This document shows, piece after piece, positions 16,986-25,026 of a DNA stretch of 64,000 bases. The notes below the pieces were generated by a model. That model was not told the DNA's origin. It was given only the letters and a program-made list of their open reading frames with translations, and made no database searches. Source of the stretch: Actinorhabdospora filicis. Its GTDB lineage: Bacteria > Actinomycetota > Actinomycetes > Mycobacteriales > Micromonosporaceae. The translations under genes were made by a program, and so were the position numbers. The stretch is taken from NCBI RefSeq assembly GCF_030269765.1, contig NZ_BSTX01000002.1, positions 527,281-591,280 on the forward strand, written 5' to 3'. Position 1 is the first letter of the stretch. Each line of letters opens with the position of its first letter.

Positions 16986-17410
16986 ATGACCAGGCCGCGA
17001 GGCTTGCGGGTCAATGCGATGAGTGTGGTCGGCCCCGCTCGGGATGGGCAGTGCAATTGATACGGCAAGGACGGATTCGATGGGAGGTTGAATGGTCCTG
17101 TGAAGCATGTGGAACGTACTCGCATGATGGAGGCTGGGGGGCTACTCCGGAGTATCTGCGTTGTGAGATTTTGGCGCAGCATGGCTTTCACTGTGTCAGA
17201 TTGATGGATGCTGAATACCGTGGAGGTGGGGCCTTGAAGGCGTTTCGCGACGCTTTCGATATCTCGATCCAAGAGGCTAAAGAATTGTCTAATAAATTGA
17301 AGTCGGGCGGGTATGAAAGCACGCTCATTGAAGCGAAATTTCTCGTTGATACTCTGCGGGATGCAGGCATAGCGAGCGTAGTAAGTCCTGGTAGGTGTGA
17401 GGAGTCTTGA
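16982..17410 (+). CDS. Zinc-ribbon plus L7/L12-like-domain protein, candidate orphan immunity protein
   Basis: 142 residues from ATG 16982 (GAGGTGG upstream), overlapping the truncated gene by ATGA. Residues 11-46 carry two Cys pairs (CDEC and CEAC), likely one zinc ribbon. The C-terminal part, LKAFRDAFDISIQEAKELSNKL through LVDTLRDAGI, resembles the ribosomal protein L7/L12 C-terminal fold (helix, GLKEAK-like turn, strand, helix). It is AT-richer than the flanks. Small genes directly after RHS-type genes are usually immunity genes, and orphan ones persist when the toxin tip is lost. The immunity role is inferred; the L7/L12 likeness is by eye. Confidence 0.6.
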   Translation: MNDQAARLAGQCDECGRPRSGWAVQLIRQGRIRWEVEWSCEACGTYSHDGGWGATPEYLRCEILAQHGFHCVRLMDAEYRGGGALKAFRDAFDISIQEAKELSNKLKSGGYESTLIEAKFLVDTLRDAGIASVVSPGRCEES

Positions 17411-17784
17411 CCGGGACTTCGTAGGGTCGCAGGCCGCAATGTCGTCGTCACCGACGTCACGCATGCCCATTGAGGTGAGTGGCATCGATCGGCGGTCCGT
17501 GGCGGTCGCCATAGAGCGTGTGTTGTGGGTGTTCCTGACTGAGGTACTCACGACCGTGGTGGAGGGCGGACCTCATCGCGCACGTGGCGTCCAAGATCGA
17601 CACGCGTGCTGGCGTGTCGGTGGCTTCCGGCGACACCTTCCACGGGTACTCCCTGCTACCTCTGCCAGTGGGAGCCTGCTGGCGGTGCCGATCGAGTGGA
17701 TGAACAAGGCCGCACGTCATGGGCGAAAGTGTGCGAATTAGGATATGGCGCTCGTGCGAACCAACGGAGCTGGTGGCTGCCTGC
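17411..17784. other. Intergenic, about 370 bp, no convincing gene
   Basis: Both strands have short open frames, none with a credible ribosome site and product. A plus-frame stretch near 17570-17700 reads LIAHVASKIDTRAGVSVASG and then a Trp/Cys-containing end, and looks like a fragment of a real protein, but I cannot name it. This is the boundary between the RHS remnant and the minus-strand mobile element. Confidence 0.4.
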
Positions 17785-18747
17785 TTAGGTCGACCGGACC
17801 TCGACGTTCGTATCCGACCTAGAGACCGCCATGTGGAGCAGAGGCGCCTCCAGCGCCGGTGCGTGTCGAGGGCATGCATTCGAAGGCGGACGCAAGTGCA
17901 ACGGGCTGCCCTTGGCAGCCATGTAGACCAGGACATCCTCGTGGGTGATGAGCGTTGCGGGAACGCCCTTGGCATTGGCTTTGCGGGCATTGTCGAGGGC
18001 GAAGAAGGAGGGGCGGGCGGTGAGGTGCCCGTCCTGCCAGGCGGCGAGCAGGGCGGTGTTGCGCTCGTGCGCGTGGAACCCGGCGGCGATGGCGGCGGTG
18101 GTGATGAGGCCGGGGATGTCGATGAGGGTTCCGTTGCGGCGGATGGGGCGGGCGGTGATGGCGAGGATGCCGCCGGGCCTGAGCAGCGTGTGGCAGTGGG
18201 TGAAGACCTCGGTGAGGCCTGCGGTGTAGGCGTGGAGGGGTAGGTAGGCGAGGTTGGTGCGGTCGGTGCCGTAGGTGTCGTCGCTTTTGTGGATGCCGGT
18301 GCCGGGGGTGGGTTTGACGTTGCCGTGGAGGGATGGGCCGTACGGGGGTGAGGTGAGGACGAGGGCTACGCGGCCGTGGAGGGCGGTTGAGACGAGCTTG
18401 TCCAGCTTCCTTGCGTCGCCTTGGGTGATGGACGCGGTGAGGCCCGGGGGACGGGTCTCGGCGATCGCCTCGGTGGCGATGGTGGCCCAGCGGGGTTCGT
18501 ATTCGACGCCGATGGCGTGACGGCCCGCCCGTAGCGCCTCGATGAGAGTCGTGCCGATGCCGCACATGGGGTCGAGGACGATGTCGCCGGGTTGTGTGTA
18601 GGCGGTGATGGCGTGGTGGGCGATGGCGGGGAGCATTTTGGCGGGGTGGGCTTTGGTGGCGGTGGGGTAGTCGCGGCGCTGGGTGCGGGGGCTGTCTTGG
18701 CCGGTGGTCCAGACCGAGCCGGACCAGGGATCGCCGGGGGTGGTCAT
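17785..18747 (-). CDS. DNA methyltransferase with DPMCGIGTT and TSPPYG motifs (N4-cytosine/N6-adenine class)
   Basis: 320 residues, ATG 18747, overlapping the upstream gene by ATGA. The catalytic motif TSPPYG is at about 132-137, before an AdoMet-binding-type segment VLDPMCGIGTTLIEALRAG (57-75) in permuted sense; TSPPY favours N4-cytosine or N6-adenine amino-methylation. No endonuclease gene is adjacent, so it is probably an orphan methylase of the mobile element that guards it against host restriction or marks its DNA. The C-terminal ~45 residues (after VYMAAKGSP) look low-complexity and may be an altered end. Confidence 0.85.
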   Translation of the reverse strand: MTTPGDPWSGSVWTTGQDSPRTQRRDYPTATKAHPAKMLPAIAHHAITAYTQPGDIVLDPMCGIGTTLIEALRAGRHAIGVEYEPRWATIATEAIAETRPPGLTASITQGDARKLDKLVSTALHGRVALVLTSPPYGPSLHGNVKPTPGTGIHKSDDTYGTDRTNLAYLPLHAYTAGLTEVFTHCHTLLRPGGILAITARPIRRNGTLIDIPGLITTAAIAAGFHAHERNTALLAAWQDGHLTARPSFFALDNARKANAKGVPATLITHEDVLVYMAAKGSPLHLRPPSNACPRHAPALEAPLLHMAVSRSDTNVEVRST

Positions 18748-19364
18748 GGGCGGGTCCGGGGTGGGGTGAAGACGAAGATGTCGCGGTGGATGCGGTGATG
18801 GCGGGGTGTGCCGGGGGCGCCGGTGGAGATGTCGAGGGTGGGTGCGGGGACGGCGATGAGGTGCTGCTGGTAGCCGAATCCGGCCGTGCGGGCGTTGTCG
18901 ACTAGTAGGGCGTGGGTGTCGGAGCCGGTGCCGGATAGGACCGCCACGTGGCCGGTGGGGGCCAGCGCGTGGCGGCAGGCGGGCCACCAGCCCGGTTGCA
19001 GTGTGGCGGTGTCGGTGGTGGTGAGGAGGTCGACGTCGCAGACGAAGGCGGCGATGGCGTCGGGGAGGTACTCGGTGTCGACGCGGCGGACCTGGCCCCA
19101 GCCGCGGGCATCGGCCGGGAGCCGGAGAAGCGTGTTCTCGGTGTCGGCTATCTGGGCGTCGGCGACGAGGCAGAAGCAGCGGTGCCCGCGTGCGGCCGCC
19201 ACGGGCAGCATCAGGGCGGTGGTGTCGATGATGATGCCGGCACGGGGTGCGTAGATGTCGAGCAGCGCGTCGGGGAGGCTGCGGCCTGGCCCGGTCCCGG
19301 TCGGTAGGACCGAGAGGGGGACGTCGAGGTTGCCGCCCCAGGGATGTAGTGGTGTGTCGGACAT
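18744..19364 (-). CDS. Rossmann-like protein paired with the DNA methyltransferase
   Basis: 206 residues, ATG 19364. The middle shows alternating strand/helix segments (GIIIDTTALMLPVAAARGHRCF, then FVCDVDLLTTTDTATLQPG, then GHVAVLSG), like a methyltransferase-type Rossmann fold without a clear catalytic SPPY/DPPY motif. It overlaps the methylase gene by four bases, so the two are translationally coupled and may form a complex (specificity or inactive partner). I recognise no named family. A GGCACA box pair lies about 90 bp upstream in the presumed promoter. Confidence 0.6.
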   Translation of the reverse strand: MSDTPLHPWGGNLDVPLSVLPTGTGPGRSLPDALLDIYAPRAGIIIDTTALMLPVAAARGHRCFCLVADAQIADTENTLLRLPADARGWGQVRRVDTEYLPDAIAAFVCDVDLLTTTDTATLQPGWWPACRHALAPTGHVAVLSGTGSDTHALLVDNARTAGFGYQQHLIAVPAPTLDISTGAPGTPRHHRIHRDIFVFTPPRTRP

Positions 19365-19451
19365 GATGCCGGCGGGCTGTGTGCACCTGCCATCGGCGAC
19401 GACCGTCTTCGTTTATACCTCCTCAACACCCGCTTGAGCCCAATCCGGTGA

Positions 19452-19468
19452 GGCACAGACCAGGCACA
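19452..19468. promoter_or_regulatory. GGCACA box pair, 11-bp spacing
   Basis: GGCACAGACCAGGCACA: the hexamer GGCACA at 19452 and again at 19463. It lies between the stop of the LysM-SARP gene and the start of the methylase operon. Same motif and spacing as at 43791, 53617 and 54468-54534. Confidence 0.6.
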
Positions 19469-19470
19469 GC

Positions 19471-21699
19471 TCACCCCGGGGGCTCGTTGAACAGCCCGTA
19501 TGTCGCCTGCTGGGGGCGCTCACCGATATGTCCGAGCTCCCGTTTCAGGGCGCGGAAGAGCACCAGGGCGCGGTCGCTGCGGTGGGCGGCGAGGGCGACG
19601 GTGATCGCGCGCTGATGCAGCGGTTCGTCCAAGGGGGCCAGGCGGCAGGCGTCTTCGAGGACGGTGATGGCCTTGGCGTGCTCGCCGCGCTCGCGGTGCA
19701 GGTCGGCCAGGCGGGTGAGGGTGCCGGTGTGCTGGCGGCGGTAGTGCTCGCGGACGGTCTCGGTCCACTCGGCGTCGCGGCCCTCGGCGTAGACGTCGCT
19801 GAACTCGCCGGCGGCGGCGGTGAGGTGCCGAAGTTGCTCGTTCTCGTCGTCGCTGGTGCGGGCGAGCAGGAGGTGTTCTTCGTAGCGGTGGAGGTCGGAG
19901 GTGAGGGTGGTGGTGTCGAGGCGGTAGAAGTCGCCGTCGGTGAGCACGAACCGCCCCTCCCGGTTGCCCGATGCCTCGCGGAGGGCCGAGCGGATGTTGG
20001 CGATGAGGGTGCGCAGGTGGTTGGGGGCCTTGGACATGGCAGTGTCGGGCAGGATGGCCTCGATGATGGTGTCCTTGTGGACGCCGTGGTCCCGGCTGGC
20101 CGCCAGCATCACCAGCAGTTCCAGGGACTTGTTGCGCAGGCCGGGAACTTGTACGCCTGCGATGTGCACCGCTGGTGGACCGAAGGCCCTCAGGTCGGCG
20201 AGGACTTGAGGCGTCGTTGGGGCAGTGTCATCGGTGGGTGCGGGCTCTTCATCGAGGGCTTCTTGCGGCGCTGCTGGGGGCTCGTCGTCGGGGGTGGGTG
20301 GTGTGGCGTCGCTGAGGGCGGTGATGGCCGCGTCGAAGTCAGCGGCCGTCAGGTGATGGAAGCGCACCCTGTGGGTGTGGTCGCGTCCGTCCTCATCTAG
20401 GTCGAAGGCCTCGGTGTTCTCCGCGGATTCGAAGGCGATCCCGGTGATGGCGAGCTCGGTGAGAGTCGCGGCGTCGGCCTCGACGGGGTGCTGGAGCACG
20501 ATCAGGAGCGGGACGGGGTCTTGGCCGTCGTCGCGAGCGCGGGTGCGCGAGAGGATCAGCTGCTGGAGGCGTGTGGGCGCGTCCTCGGCGACGTGCAGGC
20601 CCCGAACGGCCATCGGTGGCTCTGTACCGGTGAGGGCGGTCCAGGTCGTCTGGTCGGTGAGGACCTCGCCGAGCGTGAGCTGCTCGGCGAGGAGGTGGCG
20701 GGCGGCGCCCGGCGCGCCGTCCCCGAGGAGGGCGATGACGCGCCCGGGCGAGAGATCGCCTAGCCCGATCAGGTCGGTTTCGGCGGGAGGCGGTGGGGCG
20801 GTTTTCGCTTCCTGAGCGGCGTCGATGATGCCGGCGGTCCCAGGACGCCCCCGCGCGATACGCACCGGACGCCCCAACGCCAAAGCCCGGCGCCTCCTAG
20901 CGCGGGTGAGCACGACCGCCGCGGCGACCGCGGTGGCGAGACCGGCACCGATCCAGGCACCCGAGGGCAGACGGAACCCGCCGTCCTCCGGCATGGCCAC
21001 CGCCGGAGCCGAATGGGACTCACCCGTCTCGGACGGCGCTGGGGTCACCGGGTCCGGGACACGCGGCTCCGGAATCTCCTCCACCGGAGCCGTGGACGCG
21101 GGGAGACGGAGGGTCCAGCCGGGGCGAATCAGGTCAGGATCATCGAAGCGGCGACCATCGCCCTGTGCCGCATCCCGGTTGAGATCCCAGATCTCACCCC
21201 ACCGCCATGGATCCCCCAGCCGCTCACCGGCGATGCTCCACAAACTCTCACCCGCCCGCACCAGATGCACACCGGACTCACCCCTCACCGGAGACGCCTC
21301 GGCGGGGGCATCGAGGACGGGCCCGGCGCTCGCCGGGGCGGCCAGGGCCTGCGCGGTGACGCTCGCGGTCGCCGTCCCCAGCAGCAGTGCCGAGATGGCG
21401 CGGACGGGGCCGGGCACGTGCCAGCGCGCCGGGCGCGGCGATGGCGGGGCCTGCGTCCTGGAGGCGCGCACGACGCGGCGGACCACGAGGTAAAGGAGTG
21501 TGGCCCAGGCGAGCCAGCCGAGGATGACGATCAGGTCGGCCAGGCGCCGGTCGTCGGGGATCTCGACGAGGGCACGCCAGTCCTCGCCACGCGGCCAATG
21601 CGCGGGCAGGGGCGAGCCGTAGCGGAGCAGGAGCAGGGGGAGCCCGATGAGCACGGCGAGCCAGAAGGCGGCGCGCGCGATGGCGGCCAGCGTCCGCAT
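19471..21699 (-). CDS. Membrane-anchored LysM protein with a cytoplasmic SARP-type (winged helix + BTAD) domain
   Basis: 742 residues, ATG 21699. Hydrophobic segments lie at about 8-27, 52-74, 98-120 and 247-266. A LysM domain (about 143-199, HLVRAGESLWSIAGERLG and later LIRPGWTLRLP) sits between helices 3 and 4, so by topology it is outside the membrane. After helix 4 a linker leads to an OmpR-type winged helix (about 501-595, DLRAFGPPAVHIAG to FYRLD) and a BTAD helical-repeat domain (596-735). SARP regulators bind direct repeats at 11-bp spacing. The fusion looks like a one-component transmembrane regulator sensing peptidoglycan. It is last in the 24241-19471 operon of the element. Confidence 0.85.
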   Translation of the reverse strand: MRTLAAIARAAFWLAVLIGLPLLLLRYGSPLPAHWPRGEDWRALVEIPDDRRLADLIVILGWLAWATLLYLVVRRVVRASRTQAPPSPRPARWHVPGPVRAISALLLGTATASVTAQALAAPASAGPVLDAPAEASPVRGESGVHLVRAGESLWSIAGERLGDPWRWGEIWDLNRDAAQGDGRRFDDPDLIRPGWTLRLPASTAPVEEIPEPRVPDPVTPAPSETGESHSAPAVAMPEDGGFRLPSGAWIGAGLATAVAAAVVLTRARRRRALALGRPVRIARGRPGTAGIIDAAQEAKTAPPPPAETDLIGLGDLSPGRVIALLGDGAPGAARHLLAEQLTLGEVLTDQTTWTALTGTEPPMAVRGLHVAEDAPTRLQQLILSRTRARDDGQDPVPLLIVLQHPVEADAATLTELAITGIAFESAENTEAFDLDEDGRDHTHRVRFHHLTAADFDAAITALSDATPPTPDDEPPAAPQEALDEEPAPTDDTAPTTPQVLADLRAFGPPAVHIAGVQVPGLRNKSLELLVMLAASRDHGVHKDTIIEAILPDTAMSKAPNHLRTLIANIRSALREASGNREGRFVLTDGDFYRLDTTTLTSDLHRYEEHLLLARTSDDENEQLRHLTAAAGEFSDVYAEGRDAEWTETVREHYRRQHTGTLTRLADLHRERGEHAKAITVLEDACRLAPLDEPLHQRAITVALAAHRSDRALVLFRALKRELGHIGERPQQATYGLFNEPPG

Positions 21700-21714
21700 G
21701 GTGGTGTCCTCCTT

Positions 21715-23193
21715 TCAGGATCCGGTGACGGGATGTGCGATCTTGGACGGCCTCCGGTCGCCCAGCAGCCCGGCGAGGCTCGCGGCGGCACGGATCGTGA
21801 TGGCCGCGACGAGCAGCAGGCACGCGGTCGTCCCCGTCGACGCCGAGGCGGTCAGGGCGTAGACCAGGCCGAGGGCGCAGGCGATCCCGGCCGCCGCGGA
21901 CGGACGCGAGGACAGGACCATCGCGGTGGCCGCGGCGGTCACGACCAGCCCGGCGCGGGCGATGAGCGCGTGTCCCAGCGGCATCCCGGCGAACAGCGGC
22001 TCGACGGCCCGCACCCCGAGGATCCCGAGGACACCGAGTGCGATGGGGGCCATCGGCGGCCAGATGCGGCGCGCGGGCGCCGGATCGGGCCGGGTCTTGA
22101 GCTCCCAGCCGATGGCGGCATAACAGGCCAGGGCCGGTGCGGCCGGCAGCACGCTCCACGCCAGCGGCTGGCCCGCCGGGGTCCCGGCGAGCGCGGCCAG
22201 GGCGAGCCCGGATGCGCCTGCGGCGAGCAGGCCGGTGAAGGCCGCGCCGAAGAGCCATCGCCCGGCCGTTGCCCAGTCCCAGGTACCGGCGTCGGCGAGG
22301 TGGGCGTGGACGAGGAGCATCCCGATCGCGGTGATCGCCACCGACAACGCGGCCGTGCCCGCCGCCAGGTGCCCGGGGGAGAAGCGGACGATGCCGCCCG
22401 CCGAGGACGCGTCGGCAACAACGGATGCCACCAGGGCGACGCTGAGCAGGAGGGCCGCGGTGGTCGCGGCGATGCTCGCCCGCTGCGGGCGCACCGGGGC
22501 CGCCGACACCGGGTGCTCCTCGGCGTCGATGGCCGCGACGCGGGAGGCGAGGGCGAGCGTCGACAGCAGACACACCGGTACCCCGCAGTCGCGCTCCAGG
22601 GCCGCGCGCTCGCTGGTGCGCGAGGGGTTGGCGATGAGCGCGACGGCGTCCGGTGGGCGTCCCAGGTCGGCCGCGGTGACCGCTGCGGCGATGAGGTCTC
22701 GTGGTGTCGCGGCCGGGGCAGCGGCTTGGCCGAGCAGCTGCGGCGGGGTGCCGGTGTTGAGCGCGAGGATCGCCACAGACGGGTGCTCGGCGCCCTCGAC
22801 GAGCGCCCAGGCGCCCTTGAGCGGCCCGAACTCGTCACCGATGAGAGCGTCCAGGACGCTGGTCGAGGAGACGGTACGGGCCGTGACGTGGGGTTCGGCG
22901 GCGCGCTGCCAGGCGGTGCGGCGGGCCGGGCCCCACGTCCACGGGGTCGCCGCGGCGATCACGGCACCGGCCGGTAGTCCGGCGGCCTCGATGATCGTGC
23001 GCCACATGCTCGTGTCATCGCCGGTGACGGGCAGGGCCGGCCAGCCGTCGAACACGACCGGCTCGCCACCGTCTGGGGTGGGGCGGACGGCGATGATCTC
23101 CTCGGGTCCCCACCAGATCGTCAGCGCCACACCCCGGGTCCGCCCGGGGGCCTGGGGTGCCAGCAGCTCTCGTGCGATGCCGAGCACTCCCAT
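21715..23193 (-). CDS. Multi-spanning membrane protein of the mobile element, unknown function
   Basis: 492 residues, ATG 23193 (GAGAACGCC upstream). Residues 1-225 are soluble with alternating strands and helices (VALTIWWGPEEIIAVRP, GAWALVEGAEHPSVAILAL), loosely like an actin/ASKHA-type fold; the phosphate motifs are not clear. From about 240 on there are about eight hydrophobic helices rich in Ala/Leu/Gly. It lies between the single-pass exported protein and the LysM-SARP gene with gaps of 13-15 bases, so all three are one operon. A structural or sensory role at the membrane is plausible, but I recognise no family. Confidence 0.6.
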   Translation of the reverse strand: MGVLGIARELLAPQAPGRTRGVALTIWWGPEEIIAVRPTPDGGEPVVFDGWPALPVTGDDTSMWRTIIEAAGLPAGAVIAAATPWTWGPARRTAWQRAAEPHVTARTVSSTSVLDALIGDEFGPLKGAWALVEGAEHPSVAILALNTGTPPQLLGQAAAPAATPRDLIAAAVTAADLGRPPDAVALIANPSRTSERAALERDCGVPVCLLSTLALASRVAAIDAEEHPVSAAPVRPQRASIAATTAALLLSVALVASVVADASSAGGIVRFSPGHLAAGTAALSVAITAIGMLLVHAHLADAGTWDWATAGRWLFGAAFTGLLAAGASGLALAALAGTPAGQPLAWSVLPAAPALACYAAIGWELKTRPDPAPARRIWPPMAPIALGVLGILGVRAVEPLFAGMPLGHALIARAGLVVTAAATAMVLSSRPSAAAGIACALGLVYALTASASTGTTACLLLVAAITIRAAASLAGLLGDRRPSKIAHPVTGS

Positions 23194-23206
23194 GGCGTTC
23201 TCCTTC

Positions 23207-24241
23207 TTACTCGCCGATCGCGGTGAGGTTGTCGCGATGCCAGATGAGGCGGCCGGCGTCGAGTTCGGCCCAGCCGCCGATGGTGATGGGGACCGTCGCG
23301 GCCTTGGTGGCCCGGCCCTGCGTGTAGGTCACCGTCGCGGACCCCGGCGCGCTGGTGAGGACCTCCAGGGGTGCGGCACTGGAGATCACCAGGCTCACCA
23401 CCGGTGGCGCGGTCAGCGTCCAGGACACGTTCTCCGGTGAGGGCGCGCCGATGCCGCTGAGCCGCAGCGGGCAGTCGGCGACGATGGTGCTCGACGTCGG
23501 TGCCCGGGCCACGCAGTCGGCGAGGTAGCCGTTGATGAGGGTCTGCAGGCGCCGGGTCAGCTCAGGTCGCGGGCTCAGGAACATCGCCACCGGTACCGAC
23601 GCGGTGGTGCCGGTGACGAGCAGTCGCGCCGGTGGCGCGGTGTAGGTGTCGTTCTCGGCGAGGGCCACGGTGTAGACGCCGGGATGCAGCCGCGCGCCAT
23701 CGTCGACGGTGCGTCCGCCGATCGTGGCGGCCAGGTCGACACCCGCCGGCCAGAGCACGTCGAGGCCGGTGATCAGCCCGTCGACGCGCCACGGCCCCCA
23801 CCATTGCAGGCGGTGTGCGCGGACGGTGGCCGCCCACCGCTGCCCGTCGAGCGCGAAGGACACGTCCACGTCGGCGGCATCACCCGTACGGCGGCTGGCG
23901 AGGATCTCGGCCCCGCTGGGCGCGACGTAGTCGGCGCCCGCGACCAGGTCGGCGCGGCCCGCCTCGGGGAGCCCGGTGGCGTCGTGTGCGGCGAGGGCGG
24001 AGAAGTAGGCCGACACCGCCTTCTCGGGGGTGAAGAGGATGGTGCGTCCCACGGTCGCGGCCATGCCGGCGGCCACGACAGCGACGAGGGCGATGATGCT
24101 GAGGGTGGCCAGCCAGTCCGGCGGTCTCCGGGCGCCCGACCACACCCCCACCACCCCGTCGGCACCGCTCGGCCGTGCCGCCGTGTAGGCGGCACGTGTG
24201 GGCGGTCCGGACCGGGCCGTACCGCCGTCAGTGGCGCTCAT
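23207..24241 (-). CDS. Single-pass membrane protein with a large extracytoplasmic domain
   Basis: 344 residues from ATG 24241, with GGGGAG 9 bases upstream; the ATG at 24250 has no spacing for a ribosome site. A polar N-terminus of ~40 residues is followed by one membrane helix (LATLSIIALVAVVAAGMAAT). The outside part begins with TPEKAVSAYFSALAAHDATGL, an NTF2-like opening often seen in conjugation and secretion accessory proteins. No Cys-rich or enzymatic motif is seen. First gene of the three-gene operon with the LysM-SARP regulator. Confidence 0.6.
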   Translation of the reverse strand: MSATDGGTARSGPPTRAAYTAARPSGADGVVGVWSGARRPPDWLATLSIIALVAVVAAGMAATVGRTILFTPEKAVSAYFSALAAHDATGLPEAGRADLVAGADYVAPSGAEILASRRTGDAADVDVSFALDGQRWAATVRAHRLQWWGPWRVDGLITGLDVLWPAGVDLAATIGGRTVDDGARLHPGVYTVALAENDTYTAPPARLLVTGTTASVPVAMFLSPRPELTRRLQTLINGYLADCVARAPTSSTIVADCPLRLSGIGAPSPENVSWTLTAPPVVSLVISSAAPLEVLTSAPGSATVTYTQGRATKAATVPITIGGWAELDAGRLIWHRDNLTAIGE

Positions 24242-24520
24242 GGCCACCATCTCCCCAGGTCAAGGGCAGTACGGTTTCCATGATCCACCGAAGGGGATCA
24301 ATCGGACAGGGTAGATGGGGGAGAAGTTTCGCATTCGGTGCGGCGGGTGGGGGAGGAGTGGGCTCCTGTCCGGTATCGCGCCGGTGGGCCGCGTGTCGGG
24401 CTCGCTGAGTTGTGCAGGTCGTCGCTCGTCCAGTGCTCGGCTTGGTGGGTGGGCCGACCGGCCGACAGGCATGCTACGTCCGTTTCAAGGTCATTCGCAC
24501 TTCGGCATTCGCCAAGGGCC

Positions 24521-24949
24521 TTCCTGCAGGCCATCACCCAGACCGTGCGGCTGATCCGGTCCAAGGGTGTGGGGATCTTCTTCGTGACGCAGACGCCGAA
24601 GGACGTCCCCGCCGACGTCCTCGCCCAGCTGGGCGCGCGTGTCCAGCACGCGTTGCGCGCGTTCACCCCGCAGGACGCGAAGGCTTTGAAGGCGACGGTG
24701 ACGACGTTCCCGAAGTCGGGTTATGACCTGGAGGAGGACCTGACGCGGCTGGGCATCGGGGAGGCGATGGTGACGGTCCTGGACGCCAAGGGCCGCCCCA
24801 CGCCGGTGGCGTGGACGCGGTTGTTCGCGCCGGAGTCGCGGATGGGCCTGGCCGAGGAGCCGACAGTGGACGGGATCATCGCCGCCTCTCTGATGTTCGG
24901 ACGTGAGCTAGTTGCGGGGCGGAGGGGCTCACCTATCGCTATCTCATAA
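24521..24949 (+). pseudogene. C-terminal fragment of a HerA-like (DUF853) ATPase
   Basis: The readable segment begins near AFLQAITQTVRLIRSKGVG and continues with IFFVTQTPKDVPADVLAQLG, VQHALRAFTPQDAKALKA, LEEDLTRLGIGEAMVTVL and PTPVAWTRLFAPESRMG. These blocks are the conserved C-terminal third of the HerA/DUF853 helicase-like ATPases. The Walker A and B parts (about 350 residues) are absent and the frame upstream is unrelated, so this is a broken copy. It lies exactly at the border between the minus-strand element and the plus-strand RHS cargo and is probably an insertion scar. Confidence 0.8.
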
Positions 24950-25026
24950 CTGGTGTTGACATGCTCCACTGTGGATAGGCAGTGTGATCACGCCCAAAGT
25001 TGCCCGTGCCTTAGTGGGGTGCCCCC

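Noticed and set aside
21013..22977. 654-residue plus-strand frame opposite the LysM-SARP operon
   Set aside because: Gly/Arg-rich antisense frame of high-GC DNA; the minus-strand genes have domains and ribosome sites.
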